A stretch of DNA of 64,000 bases from Geoalkalibacter ferrihydriticus DSM 17813 (GCF_000820505.1 NZ_JWJD01000001.1:1279685-1343684), one strand, 5' to 3'; counted from the first letter of the stretch, positions 14,895 through 25,022 are shown. Numbers and translations are program-made. Notes: generated by a model from the letters alone, not told the origin.

Positions 14895-16502
14895 TTACAC
14901 CGGCAACGTGAAGTACACGCAGGCGCCTTTGCCGTTTTTGCCGTCGGTGGCGCCGATTTCGCCGCCGTGGGCCTTGATGATGGCGCGGCAAATGGCCAGG
15001 CCCAGGCCGCAGCCTTCCTTGCCTCCGGCGCGATAGAACTTTTCAAAGATTCTGTCCCGGTCCTGCGCAGCGATTCCCGGTCCTTCATCACAGACTTCGA
15101 CGTGGATAAAGCGCTCCCGCAGGGCGGCGCACACCTCGATGGTGGAATCTTCAGGAGAGAACTTGACGGCGTTGGCGAGCAGATTGATGAGCACCTGGCG
15201 AATGCGGTCCTCGTCGGCCTGGATTTTCGGCAATTGCGCGGGCAGGGCACAGAGCTGCACCCGGCTTAAGGCGGCTTCAAACGTAAAGCCCGTGACGCTC
15301 TCCTGGATAACCTGGGTCAGATCCACCGATGAGCGTTGCAGCGAACTCTCCGCACCCATTTCGATGCGTTCGATGTCGAGCATGGTTCTAACCATGCGGA
15401 TCAAGCGGTGGGTGTTTTTCTGAATGATGTGACAAAAATCCAGCAATTCCTCCCCTTCGGCGTCAAGGGGCGGTCCGGAGCCGCCCAGCTTGGCGGTCAC
15501 ATACTCCATGGCACCGTTGATGGAGGTCAAGGGAGTGCGCAGCTCATGGGCGGCGCGCATGAGAAAATCGGATTTGCGCTCGCTGGCCAGGCTCAACTGC
15601 CGGTTTGCGGCAGCCAGTTCCTCGGTGGCGGCGCGGATTTTTCCCTCCAGCCCCTCGTGGTATTGATTGAGGCGGTCGGCCATGGATTCAAAGGAACGCG
15701 AGAGATCCTCGAATTCATCGCCGGTGCGCAGGATCGGACCGCCTGGTTCGCGGCTCTCGGAAAAGCCCTGCATGGAGGTGGACAGCCGGTTCATGGGGCT
15801 GAGCACCTGACGGCGCAGCAAATAGGTCATTGCTGCGCTCAGAGTGGCTACCACCAGGAGCATGGCGACGAACAGGGTGCGCTTGTTGGCGGCGGCTTCG
15901 GCAAAGACTTTGCTCAGGGGTAGGGTGACGCTTATGGCGCCGCGAATGTCACCGACTTCATAGCCTTGCTCGCCGTGGCAGGCCAGGCAGGCTTCTTCCA
16001 CATACAGGGGGGAGACGTAGCGCAAAAAGGTGCTCCCCTCCAGAGTCTCCATGGCGATGATTTCGGGGAGGGCTTGTTCTTCGAATTGCAGAAGCGCATC
16101 GCGCTCAAAGGCGTCGGGAAGGTTTTCGGGGTTGGTCAGTTTGAGGCTGGTGATGTGAAACCAGTACAGTCCTTCGTCCCGGGCATAGTCTGCGAGTTCC
16201 TTGGTCACCATGGCGGGGGTTTTGCGGGAATAATGGCGGCTCTGACTGTCGACGATTTCCGGATTGCTGAGGTAGGGATTGGTCTGCGCCCAAGGCAGTC
16301 TTTCAACGAACACACCGCCGTGATCGGCAATCCAGCGGCGCATGATGACGATCTGCTGGAAAACGGCGCGCGCCTCATTCTCCGCCTGGCGGATGATCAG
16401 GCGTTCCTGACGCTCGTTGATGACATAGAACGTCAGGCTGAGGGCGACCAGCAGAATCAGGCTGCATCCGGCAACCAATTTGACGCTGAGGCTCAGTTTC
16501 AT
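14895..16502 (-). CDS. Sensor histidine kinase with periplasmic heme (DUF3365/Tll0287-like) domain
   Basis: 535 residues. Membrane segments near 8-27 and 208-226 flank a periplasmic domain containing one CXXCH, CLACHGEQGYEVGDIRGAIS, the signature of the DUF3365/Tll0287-like c-heme sensor fold. Then come HAMP, a HisKA box AAHELRTPLTSINGAMEY near 317, and an ATPase domain ending GCGLGLAICRAIIKAHGGEI. It should sense redox state or a heme ligand such as NO or nitrite (inference). A GGAGA site precedes ATG 16502. It is divergent from tex. Confidence 0.88.
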   Translation of the reverse strand: MKLSLSVKLVAGCSLILLVALSLTFYVINERQERLIIRQAENEARAVFQQIVIMRRWIADHGGVFVERLPWAQTNPYLSNPEIVDSQSRHYSRKTPAMVTKELADYARDEGLYWFHITSLKLTNPENLPDAFERDALLQFEEQALPEIIAMETLEGSTFLRYVSPLYVEEACLACHGEQGYEVGDIRGAISVTLPLSKVFAEAAANKRTLFVAMLLVVATLSAAMTYLLRRQVLSPMNRLSTSMQGFSESREPGGPILRTGDEFEDLSRSFESMADRLNQYHEGLEGKIRAATEELAAANRQLSLASERKSDFLMRAAHELRTPLTSINGAMEYVTAKLGGSGPPLDAEGEELLDFCHIIQKNTHRLIRMVRTMLDIERIEMGAESSLQRSSVDLTQVIQESVTGFTFEAALSRVQLCALPAQLPKIQADEDRIRQVLINLLANAVKFSPEDSTIEVCAALRERFIHVEVCDEGPGIAAQDRDRIFEKFYRAGGKEGCGLGLAICRAIIKAHGGEIGATDGKNGKGACVYFTLPV

Positions 16503-16771
16503 GCGATCTCTCCACGGACAGACAAAAATCCCGATTCGAATAAATACTTATCATACAAGGGCCTTATCCCTGGTGTCCAGGAGGCTGTGGGACTCAGAGT
16601 TTCTTCAGGCCCGGGGTGCGATCAGCGATTTAAGTGGGAGCTCGGGGCAGAGGGGGCAAAAAGCCTATTGTCGACAATCCTCATTGCCGCTATGCTTGCC
16701 TCAAGTTTCGCCCACGGTTTTTTTGCCTCTCAACGCTTCTATCCCCCCTTTTCCAGGTCATAAGAATTTCC

Positions 16772-19066
16772 ATGAAACAGTCATCCGTGCCGGATCTCAT
16801 CGCCCTGCTGCATCTGGACACCGGCTTGCAGCGCTCTCAGATTGAACAAACCGTCGCCCTGCTCGAAGGCGGGGCCACGGTGCCCTTTATCGCCCGTTAC
16901 CGCAAGGAGGCCACCGGTGAACTCGACGAGGTGCAGATCCGCCTGGTGGAAGAGCGCCTGGCCTATCTCAAGGAACTCGACGAGCGCCGCCGCACGGTGC
17001 TCAAGACCATCGAAGAACAAGGCAAACTGACGCCGGAGCTGCAAGCGCGCATCCTCGCCTGCCGGCAGAAGACCGAGCTGGAAGATCTCTATCTACCCTA
17101 CAAGCCTAAACGCCGTACCAAGGCGACGATGGCCAGGGAGCAGGGACTGGAGCCTCTGGCCGACGCGATCTTCCAGGCGACGGGTGTGGGCCTCGATCTG
17201 CCCGCCCTGGCGGTAGCCTATGTCAACCCTGAGCAGGGTGTCGCCGATGTCGCGGCGGCCTTGCAGGGTGCCGGTTTTATTCTTGCCGAACGCTTTGCCG
17301 ATACGGCCGAAGCCCGCGCTTTGGTGCGCCGGCTGACCTGGGAGCAGGGGCTGTTTCGCTCCCAGGCACAGCGTGGCAAGGCAGGCACGGTCAGCAAATA
17401 CGAGATGTACTACGATTTCAGCGAGGCGCTGAAAGTGATCCCCTCGCACCGCATGCTGGCCATGCGTCGCGGCGAGAAGGAAGAGATCCTGCGCCTGCAC
17501 ATCGAGGCGCCCGAAGAGGAGATTTTAAGCCGACTGGCCCAGTTGCTGCTGCCCAAGGCGAGTCCCTGCCGCGACTGGCTCGGGGAGGTTGTAGCCGATG
17601 CCTATGGGCGCCTGATCGCGCCGTCCATCGAGGTGGAACTGCGCCAGCAGGCCAAGGACGCCGCCGATGAGGAAGCAATCCGCGTTTTTGCTGAAAACCT
17701 GCGCAATTTGCTGCTTGCGGCGCCGGCAGGCAGCCGCCGGGTGCTCGGTGTCGACCCGGGTTTGCGCACCGGCTCCAAGCTGGCGGCGGTGGATGAGACC
17801 GGCCGCTTTCTCGCGCATGTCACCATCTATCCCCACACCGGTGGTGGGCGGGTGGATGCGGCCCGGCAGGAGCTGCTGCGTCTGGTGGAACAGCAGCGCA
17901 TCGAGATGGTGGCTATCGGCAACGGCACCGCCGGTCGCGAGATGGAGCAGTTCGTCCGCCAGTGCTTCAAGGAGAGCGGCGCGAAATTGCCGGTGGTGAT
18001 GGTCAGCGAGGCGGGCGCCAGCGTCTACTCCGCCTCCGACCTCGCCCGCGAGGAGTTCCCCGAGCTGGATCTGACCGTGCGCGGCGCGATCTCCATTGCC
18101 CGGCGCCTTCAGGATCCCCTGGCCGAGCTGGTCAAAGTCGATCCCAAGAGCATCGGCGTCGGCCAGTATCAGCATGATGTCAGCCAGACTGCCCTGAAAA
18201 AAGCCCTCGATCAGGTGGTGGAATCCTGCGTCAACTATGTCGGCGTCGATCTCAACACCGCCAGTTGGGCGCTGCTTGGTTTTGTCTCGGGCATCGGCCC
18301 CGCACTTGCCAAAACCATTGTTCAGTATCGCGACGAGCAGGGCGCTTTCAACGCGCGCAAGCAATTGCTCAAGGTGCCGCGCTTTGGGAAAAAGGCTTTC
18401 GAGCAGGCGGCCGGATTTCTGCGCATCCGCAACGGCGCCCAGCCCCTCGACAATACCGCCGTGCACCCGGAGCGCTACGCCCTGGTGGAGCGCATGGCCG
18501 GCGATGCCGGTGTGAAAGTACCGGCCCTTATCGCCCAGCCGCAGCTGCTGGAACAGATTGACCTCAAGCGCTATGTGGCGGGGGATGTCGGCCTGCCGAC
18601 CCTGCGCGATATCCTCGCCGAACTGCAAAAGCCGGGACGCGATCCACGCGAGAGTTTTGCCGCCACCAGCTTTCGCGAGGACGTTACGGAAATCGCCGAT
18701 TTGAAGGAGGGGATGAGCCTAAACGGCATCGTGACCAATGTCGCCGCCTTTGGCGCTTTCGTCGACATCGGCGTCCACCAGGATGGCTTGGTGCACATCA
18801 GCCAGTTGGCGGATCGTTTCGTCAAAGATCCCAACGAAGTGGTCAAGGTCGGGCAGCAGGTACAGGTGCGGGTCCTGGAAGTCGATGCGCAGCGCAAGCG
18901 CATTGCTCTGACCATGCGCAGCGGCGAGGTCCAGGCGGGTAAAAAAGAGACCCAGGGCCGCAAGCCGCAGGGCACGGGGGAAAGAAAGAAGAAAGAGCCG
19001 CCGGTCAACGTCAATACGGATCTCGCGGCAGCCCTGGAGAAATCTGGTTTTCGGGTCAAGAAATAG
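16772..19066 (+). CDS. tex: Tex family transcription accessory/RNA-binding protein
   Basis: 764 residues. The N-terminal helical region contains EGGATVPFIARYRKEATGEL. A YqgF-like RNase H fold starts near 330 (VLGVDPGLRTGSKLAAVD). Helix-hairpin-helix segments follow (FVSGIGPALAKTIVQYR), then an S1 domain (GIVTNVAAFGAFVDIGVHQD) near 650 and a basic tail. Tex binds nucleic acid and RNA polymerase. ATG 16772 is preferred because the upstream in-frame extension has no Tex homology. The length matches the family. Confidence 0.93.
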   Translation: MKQSSVPDLIALLHLDTGLQRSQIEQTVALLEGGATVPFIARYRKEATGELDEVQIRLVEERLAYLKELDERRRTVLKTIEEQGKLTPELQARILACRQKTELEDLYLPYKPKRRTKATMAREQGLEPLADAIFQATGVGLDLPALAVAYVNPEQGVADVAAALQGAGFILAERFADTAEARALVRRLTWEQGLFRSQAQRGKAGTVSKYEMYYDFSEALKVIPSHRMLAMRRGEKEEILRLHIEAPEEEILSRLAQLLLPKASPCRDWLGEVVADAYGRLIAPSIEVELRQQAKDAADEEAIRVFAENLRNLLLAAPAGSRRVLGVDPGLRTGSKLAAVDETGRFLAHVTIYPHTGGGRVDAARQELLRLVEQQRIEMVAIGNGTAGREMEQFVRQCFKESGAKLPVVMVSEAGASVYSASDLAREEFPELDLTVRGAISIARRLQDPLAELVKVDPKSIGVGQYQHDVSQTALKKALDQVVESCVNYVGVDLNTASWALLGFVSGIGPALAKTIVQYRDEQGAFNARKQLLKVPRFGKKAFEQAAGFLRIRNGAQPLDNTAVHPERYALVERMAGDAGVKVPALIAQPQLLEQIDLKRYVAGDVGLPTLRDILAELQKPGRDPRESFAATSFREDVTEIADLKEGMSLNGIVTNVAAFGAFVDIGVHQDGLVHISQLADRFVKDPNEVVKVGQQVQVRVLEVDAQRKRIALTMRSGEVQAGKKETQGRKPQGTGERKKKEPPVNVNTDLAAALEKSGFRVKK

Positions 19067-19492
19067 GTCGGCGGCGACCTGATTCTCCCCAAATCAGAAC
19101 AGGATCGATTATTTTTCCTAAATAACGACCGACCACTCCTTCTTTGATCTCACCGATTCATTCCCTAATAAAAAGCATGTCAGCCATTCTGTATTAAGGT
19201 TCTTGTTGTTCCGGCTATCAAAGATTTGAACGCGCACTTTGGAGTCGGTGCTTGATGTTTTGTGTCGGTTTTTAAGGGCTTTAAGGTGTTTTTGTGGGTT
19301 TTTGATTTTGTAAATTGACAAGTTTGTACTCTGCGGCATAGTTATCTTGAAGGGTGAATTGTTAATTAACAAATGGCATCGAGAGCGTTGTCATTTGCCT
19401 GGCCTCCAGCCGGGAAAGGGAGGTGGCAGGGAAAGCAGGTGGTGGAGAGTTATTTTTAAAAAGCCCTTGTTTAAACCTAAAGGAGACAAGCC
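19067..19492. other. AT-rich intergenic region upstream of the S8 protease
   Basis: This 426-nt region is clearly richer in A and T than its neighbours. AGGTCG-GCGG-CGACCT at 19065-19080 is a weak tex terminator. TTGACA (19315-19320) with TAGTTA 18 bases on is a good sigma-70 promoter for the protease gene. An 84-residue minus-strand frame at 19118-19372 has low-complexity K/N-rich content and no ribosome binding site worth noting, so it is not called. The composition suggests acquired DNA. Confidence 0.5.
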
Positions 19493-22400
19493 ATGAACAC
19501 CTTCTGGATAAGAATCGTTGACGCAAATTTCCAGATGCTCCGAGGCGCAAGCGTGCGTGCCCTCGCCGGCGACCAGAGAGACATCAAGTTGGAGTTCGAA
19601 GAGGATCATTGGGTCGGGCGCGGCATGCCCGGCGCGCGGGTGATCCTTGAGGTTGGGGCGCAGGGCTTCGAATCCGAGACGCACGTCGTCGAATTGCGCG
19701 ATGAGCTGACCCAGGTGGTCATCGGGTTGCGCCAACCGGGACAGCTTTCTTACAGTTACGGGCTTGATCGGCTTGCCTTCGCGCCGGTGGAGGATGCGTT
19801 GTTGCTGCGCGTCTGGGGCAAGAATGCGGCCGATGTCTTCGCCAAGCTGGCTCGCGGACAGAAGCTCAAGTGGCGGGCTGTCTCGACACAGGCCGCGAGT
19901 TCGCCCGAGGATCTTTTCGTACATGTCGAAGGCGATGTGGAAGGGGTTCAGGCCTTGGCCAAGGAGCTGAGCGCCGGCAAACTCAATGTCGAGATTTCGC
20001 GCCCCATCGCACACGGGGAGCGTCCGGCCTTTGGTTTGACCAATGAGCTCATTGTACGTTTTCGGGATGATGTCAGACGGCAGGAGGCAGATCGCCTGGC
20101 CGCAGGTGTGGGCCTGAGAATCCTGCGTGAACTCAGGCATGCCGGCAATGCTTTCGTGCTCGCGCGCGAGGGATTTCCCTCCTACGATCTGCTCAAGGCG
20201 GCCGATGCCCTGGCGCACAGTGGTCGGGTCATCTATGCCGAACCCAATCTGACTTTTGCCCTCGAACTGGATCAGTACACGCCGAACGATCCGCTGTACG
20301 GGCAGGTGCCGCACTTGCCGCTGATCGGGGCCGACGATGCCTGGGATCTGTTGGACAATGTGGCCATCACCCTGCGCGGCGGCTCACCGGATATCACTAT
20401 CGGCGTCATCGACCCCCACGGGGTGGCGCCCAATCATCCGGAGTTGACGGCCAACTTGACCGATGGCACCAGCAAACTGGTGACTTCCATGAATTTTGTG
20501 GTTTCGCCTATCGCCGCGCAAACAGTGGCTGGCCTGGGGGGCGATCACGGCACCCAGTGTGCCGCCTCGGCGACTGCCGCCTTCGATGATAATCGGGGCA
20601 TTCCGGGCGTCGCGCCCAACTGCCATCTTATCGGCGCGCGTATCGGCGGCTCTGCAAATACGGTGCTCATGGCCGATATCTATCTGTGGGTGGGCGGATT
20701 CCTCAACGGGTCCACCGCCGCAGGATTTCCGGCCGCACCGCCGGCACGTGCCGCAGACGTTATCTCGAGTTCCTGGGGCGCCAATGGTCTGGCTCTCTCC
20801 AACACCATCCGCGATTGCTTTGATTTTCTCACCACCTATGGCCGCGGCGGCAAAGGATGCGTGTTGCTTTTTTCCCTGGGGAACAACGGCTACCTCGATT
20901 TCACCAATGCCGCGGGGGCGTTTTTCAGGGCATGGCCAACCTACCAGAAGACCCTGGCCATCGGCTCAAGCATCAATGTCAATCCCACCAATCCAATACC
21001 GGTTTCCTTTCACGCCGATCCCAACGGCAACACCAACAACATTGCCACCGCCGTTGACCGGCGGGCTCTGTTCAGTCCCTTCGGCGCCACCGCCCTGCGC
21101 AAGCCTGATCTGGTTTCGCCCTCGCATACGGCCTACAATGGCGCGGGCAACCTCATCGATCCGATTCTCTCGGCGGTGCGCGTCGGCACGGGCAACGTCG
21201 ATGGTTGCCCGGGGCCGGCCACCTGTAACGACTATGCCGTCTCTTTCGGCGGCACCAGCCACTCCACCCCGACGGTGGCGGGGGCCGTGGCGCTCATCCT
21301 GTCCGCGCGTTCCAACCTGAACTGGGTGCAGGTGCGCGACATTCTGCGCCAATCCTGCGCGCGCATCGACGCTGCCCAGACCAACGCCATCGGCCAATGG
21401 CAGGATCTCGACGGCAATGGACAGATCGATTACAGCCGCTGGTACGGCGCCGGGCGCCTCGATGTGCAGACGGCGGTGGGGCTGGCCCTGGATGGGGGGC
21501 TGCCGCTTTCCGATGTCTATGTGCGCGAGAATCTCGCCGACATTGGCGATGTTCCTTCCGGTGGAAGCTGGTGGGCGAGCCCGGACATCTGGGTGCGCCA
21601 GGATGCCGCAACGCCCATTCCGGCGCTTTCCTGGAGCGATCCCCCGCCCCATCAGAATGCCCGGCGCGGACAAAACAACGCGCTGTTCTGCCGGGTGCGC
21701 AACCGGGGCACGGCGGCGGCAACCACGGTCTATGTGCGCGCCATGCTGACGCACTGGGCCGGGCTGGAATTTGTCTATCCGGCCGATTTTCAGCCGTCGA
21801 ACAACGTCGGCGCGCCGGTTCCCAACCCGCTGGTTCCCGGCACCTACCTGATCGGCGAGGAGCGCATCGACAATCTGGGGGTGGGTGCCGACCAGATCGT
21901 GAAGTTTACCTGGCCGCAGGCGCTGATTCCCCCGGCCACAGTGGTGGTCGGCGGTGCCACGGTCCACTGGCACCCCTGTCTGCTGGTGGAGGCTTCACCC
22001 CATGACGGCCCCGATCCCATCGGCGGCTTGTCGGTGCCGGTGCAGGGCAACAACAACATTGCCCAGCGCAACATCAGCATCGTCGATGCCGCAGATGCCG
22101 ATGCCGACCTCTTTGTCGGTATGGTCGCCGGTAGCCGCAATGTCTTCGGTGTGGCGACCCTGATCGTCGATGCCACCCTTTTGCGCGGGGCAATCTCCAT
22201 CCGCCTGCACCTGGCCGATGCGCGTGCCATGAAACAATTCACGGCGGGCATCCGACAAGCGGTTCAGGAGCAGCAGGTTCCAGTGCGCACCGGCGAGGAC
22301 GGCAAGGGTTGCGCGGTGATCATTGAGCAGCGCACCAAGCTGCGCGTGGAATGCGGATCCTGCGATACGGTGATCGAAGCCGCGGCCGGGTCGAGAATCT

Positions 22401-22645
22401 TCACCTGCGGCGGCCGACCCGCGACCCCGGTCAAGGTGAATTTCATCAAACATCAGAATCTGGAAGCCGTCGAAATTGTCGGCTTGCAGGGTCAGATCGA
22501 AATTCCGCTGCGTCTGGCCGGTGGCCAGTTCGTACCCCTGCTGGTGGCCGTGACCGGAGAGGCCAGCGGTGACTTGCGCCTCGCCCAGCGTCGCGGCGAT
22601 GGGGAACTCTCGGCGGGATACGGGATTCGCCGCACCCGTTCCTGA
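19493..22645 (+). CDS. Large subtilisin-like (S8) serine protease
   Basis: 1050 residues. The catalytic Asp is in TIGVIDPHGVAPNHPEL (~303), His in GLGGDHGTQCAASATAAF (~351) and Ser in SFGGTSHSTPTVAGAVALIL (~587). The ~270-residue N-terminal part ends in FRDD...HAGNAFVLAREGFPS, like a propeptide; the ~400-residue C-terminal part has repeated beta-type segments. There is no signal peptide: the N-terminus is MNTFWIRIVDANFQ. It may therefore act inside the cell or leave by a non-Sec route. AAGGAG precedes ATG 19493. The AT-rich upstream region suggests transfer. The substrate is unknown. Confidence 0.85.
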   Translation: MNTFWIRIVDANFQMLRGASVRALAGDQRDIKLEFEEDHWVGRGMPGARVILEVGAQGFESETHVVELRDELTQVVIGLRQPGQLSYSYGLDRLAFAPVEDALLLRVWGKNAADVFAKLARGQKLKWRAVSTQAASSPEDLFVHVEGDVEGVQALAKELSAGKLNVEISRPIAHGERPAFGLTNELIVRFRDDVRRQEADRLAAGVGLRILRELRHAGNAFVLAREGFPSYDLLKAADALAHSGRVIYAEPNLTFALELDQYTPNDPLYGQVPHLPLIGADDAWDLLDNVAITLRGGSPDITIGVIDPHGVAPNHPELTANLTDGTSKLVTSMNFVVSPIAAQTVAGLGGDHGTQCAASATAAFDDNRGIPGVAPNCHLIGARIGGSANTVLMADIYLWVGGFLNGSTAAGFPAAPPARAADVISSSWGANGLALSNTIRDCFDFLTTYGRGGKGCVLLFSLGNNGYLDFTNAAGAFFRAWPTYQKTLAIGSSINVNPTNPIPVSFHADPNGNTNNIATAVDRRALFSPFGATALRKPDLVSPSHTAYNGAGNLIDPILSAVRVGTGNVDGCPGPATCNDYAVSFGGTSHSTPTVAGAVALILSARSNLNWVQVRDILRQSCARIDAAQTNAIGQWQDLDGNGQIDYSRWYGAGRLDVQTAVGLALDGGLPLSDVYVRENLADIGDVPSGGSWWASPDIWVRQDAATPIPALSWSDPPPHQNARRGQNNALFCRVRNRGTAAATTVYVRAMLTHWAGLEFVYPADFQPSNNVGAPVPNPLVPGTYLIGEERIDNLGVGADQIVKFTWPQALIPPATVVVGGATVHWHPCLLVEASPHDGPDPIGGLSVPVQGNNNIAQRNISIVDAADADADLFVGMVAGSRNVFGVATLIVDATLLRGAISIRLHLADARAMKQFTAGIRQAVQEQQVPVRTGEDGKGCAVIIEQRTKLRVECGSCDTVIEAAAGSRIFTCGGRPATPVKVNFIKHQNLEAVEIVGLQGQIEIPLRLAGGQFVPLLVAVTGEASGDLRLAQRRGDGELSAGYGIRRTRS

Positions 22646-22686
22646 AAGCCGAAAAGAGAAAGGAGTTCAGAGCCATTTCGCAAAAA

Positions 22687-22732
22687 GAGCATCCACCTGA
22701 CAGGCTGAAAAAAGGCGTGCGGGTGGATGCTC
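22687..22732. terminator. Inverted repeat between convergent protease and lipoprotein genes
   Basis: GAGCATCCACC (22687-22697) pairs perfectly with GGTGGATGCTC (22722-22732) across a 24-nt loop. There is no T-run, so its role as terminator for the convergent genes is inferred from position. Confidence 0.4.
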
Positions 22733-22808
22733 GAAGGGGGGCACCCCGAGTGCGAAGGACGGAATGCGCGAGCTGTCCCCTAGGTTGTGCAAGGTGCCGG
22801 TTTTCTTA

Positions 22809-23456
22809 TCACTCCGCCTCCCAGGATGCAATGAACGCATCGGCCTGGGCGACGGATTGTTCGATGGTGCGCACCAGGCTGTCGACGTTGGCCTGCACGA
22901 CGACCACCTCATTTTTCAGCCCGGCGATGGCCTGCGCGTTGAGATTGTGCTTCATGAACAGCACCTGGTCACGCAGGGGCACCAGCGCCGGTTCCAATTT
23001 TGCCTCCGCCTGCTTCATGGCCGCCATCAGATCCGTGTACCTCTGCCGGGTCAGGTCGTACTGTCGTTGACTTGATCTGCGCAACTCCTCGCTGGAGTAC
23101 TGTCGGATTTCGGCGCGCCACTCCTTGAACAGTGCCCCTGAGACCTCCTCGACCGCCTTGATGCGTCTGCGCACTTCGGCCGCCTTGGCCTCGCTCTTTT
23201 GCAAGGTGGCGTTGAACCGGTTGTAAGCCCGCTCCAGATCCCCGCCCTCAAAATTGACCACGCTCTTGTAGTGCTCCATGGCCGTTAGAAATTGCTCCTT
23301 GGCTTCCTGCTGAGTGTCGCGCGCGACCTTGACGCGATCCACCATGATGTCGCGTTTGTGAATTCCCACCTTTTCCATGGCTCCGTAATAGACGGAGCTG
23401 CAGGCCGATAGAGAAGCCAACAGAAAAAGCAACAAGACTGAGGGTAGACTCTTCAT
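22809..23456 (-). CDS. DUF2959 family lipoprotein
   Basis: 215 residues. The signal peptide ends in the lipobox LSAC (residues 17-20), so the mature protein is lipid-anchored. The remainder is mostly long charged helices (KVARDTQQEAKEQFLTAME, RRRIKAVEEVSGALF) predicted as coiled coil. This fits DUF2959, a family without assigned function. The start is ATG 23456, because the signal peptide begins there; the longer upstream frame adds an unlikely basic tail. Confidence 0.75.
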   Translation of the reverse strand: MKSLPSVLLLFLLASLSACSSVYYGAMEKVGIHKRDIMVDRVKVARDTQQEAKEQFLTAMEHYKSVVNFEGGDLERAYNRFNATLQKSEAKAAEVRRRIKAVEEVSGALFKEWRAEIRQYSSEELRRSSQRQYDLTRQRYTDLMAAMKQAEAKLEPALVPLRDQVLFMKHNLNAQAIAGLKNEVVVVQANVDSLVRTIEQSVAQADAFIASWEAE

Positions 23457-23732
23457 GGATTTAATATTCTCCCAATTGCTGCCCCGTAAAATACGAGGTT
23501 CTTGGAGGTATCGGCGAGGATGCGGGCATTTTTTAACCCTACCGAAAAGCATAGCAAGAAGTCGTAATAAAGCACGCTGCTCTTTGGCGCGGCAGAAGGC
23601 TTGAAATGTCGCTATAATTCCTTAATATTGTTTTGAGACGCTGAAATCTGCCGTTTTCTTTCCGATGATCTCCGCGACTTCTCAGTCTGGTTGTGTCCTT
23701 TCGACCTCGACCGTTAAAAAAAGAGGAAAACC

Positions 23733-24101
23733 ATGGATTTCCGGGTATCTATACCTGAAGGGCAGGACTATGTTCTGATTGAAGTTTTCAAGCCCATCAC
23801 CAGCAATTTCGCCCTTGAATTTGGCTGTGAGGCCCGCAAGCTCGGCGAGGAATTTAATCTCAAAAAGTTTCTTTTTGATGTCAGAGGAGCGCCGAATATT
23901 CAATCCGTCGCCAAAAATTACGTCTTTGCCTATAAGGAATTGCCCGAGATTAAATTTCCAAAGTCGGCGATCTCAGCCTTTTTGCTCGATCAAGGCGACG
24001 ATTCCCATGAATTCATCGAGTTGGCGTTCAAGAACGCCGGATACACCCTGATGTCCTTTACCCGGCAAGACGAAGCCATTGAATGGCTGAAAAGCCACTA
24101 A
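23733..24101 (+). CDS. Conserved hypothetical protein, SpoIIAA/STAS-like size
   Basis: 122 residues starting MDFRVSIPEGQDYVLIEVFKP. The alternation of strands and helices, with KKFLFDVRGAPN in the middle and a C-terminal helix EAIEWLKS, resembles the STAS/SpoIIAA-like proteins (Crp-like domain-free). No catalytic motif is visible. It stands alone, with TATAAT at 23613-23618 as a possible -10 box. AAAAAGAGG precedes the ATG. Confidence 0.6.
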   Translation: MDFRVSIPEGQDYVLIEVFKPITSNFALEFGCEARKLGEEFNLKKFLFDVRGAPNIQSVAKNYVFAYKELPEIKFPKSAISAFLLDQGDDSHEFIELAFKNAGYTLMSFTRQDEAIEWLKSH

Positions 24102-24161
24102 GCGAGAACGCGCTGTGCGGATTGAATTGCGGCCGCGACCAGGTCGGTGCTCCTGGGCGCA

Positions 24162-25022
24162 TTACAACTGAATGAAGAACACCGCAAGCAACGTCAGGAC
24201 GATAGCCAGGAGGCGCGTGGAGGTCAGCTTTTCGCGATAGATGAGGGCTGAGAGGGCGATGGCGATGACGAAATGCATACCGGTGATCAGGGCGATGATG
24301 GACAGCGGCCCGCTTTCCAGGGCGATGAGAAAGGCATAAAACCCGAAAAAATTGAGCAAGCCCATGAACAGACCGATCTTTACGGCGTCGCCGGTGCGCG
24401 CCGGAGTTTGTTCACGGATCCATTTTTTTTCAATCATCAGGGAGAACAGGGTGGCCAGAAAATAGGACAGAGCCATGAATCCGGATTTGCTGGTGGAGAT
24501 CGCCGCAAACTTGCTGGAGATGGCGGCGGTCGCTCCGCACACCACGCAGATCCCGATTAGCAGCAGCCCGGTTGCCGCCTTGCCGCGCGGCAGGGTTGCG
24601 CTGCCTGATTCCCTTGCGAGAAGCGCTACGACGGCAAATCCCAGCAGAATTCCCATCCATTGAAAAAGCCCTGGTCGTTCCCCGAAGTAAACAACGGAAA
24701 AAACGATCACCACCAGCAGGCTCATTCGCGTGAGGGGAAAGGTAATGGCGGCCGGCAGGTGCTTGAGGGCTTCCATGTTGGCGACCGTGGCCAGAGTAAA
24801 GGACAGGCTGTTGACCAAGGCCAGAAGCGCCAGGGGCAACAGGGCGCCCGCAGGTTCGGCGGAGATGAAAAAGACCAGGCTGCTCAACAGTGTGACCGTG
24901 CCCATGAACACGGCGGTGGTCAGAGGCGCGCTGCAGTTGCGCTCGGCTGCGACCTTGTAGAGAAAGCGCTGGGCTCCCAAGAGACCAAGGGCCGCTATGC
25001 TGAAAAAGTACCAGTCGGGCAT
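24162..25022 (-). CDS. EamA/DMT-superfamily transporter
   Basis: 286 residues with about ten hydrophobic segments in two internal halves, the EamA repeat arrangement. Polar marks such as KHLPAAITFPLTRMS near 75 and ALESGPLSIIALITGMHFV near 235 are typical of the drug/metabolite transporter superfamily. The substrate is unknown. It stands alone. Confidence 0.8.
   Translation of the reverse strand: MPDWYFFSIAALGLLGAQRFLYKVAAERNCSAPLTTAVFMGTVTLLSSLVFFISAEPAGALLPLALLALVNSLSFTLATVANMEALKHLPAAITFPLTRMSLLVVIVFSVVYFGERPGLFQWMGILLGFAVVALLARESGSATLPRGKAATGLLLIGICVVCGATAAISSKFAAISTSKSGFMALSYFLATLFSLMIEKKWIREQTPARTGDAVKIGLFMGLLNFFGFYAFLIALESGPLSIIALITGMHFVIAIALSALIYREKLTSTRLLAIVLTLLAVFFIQL

Noticed and set aside
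19118-19372. 84-residue minus-strand frame in the AT-rich region
   Set aside because: Composition is low-complexity and there is no convincing start site or family; such frames arise easily in AT-rich DNA.
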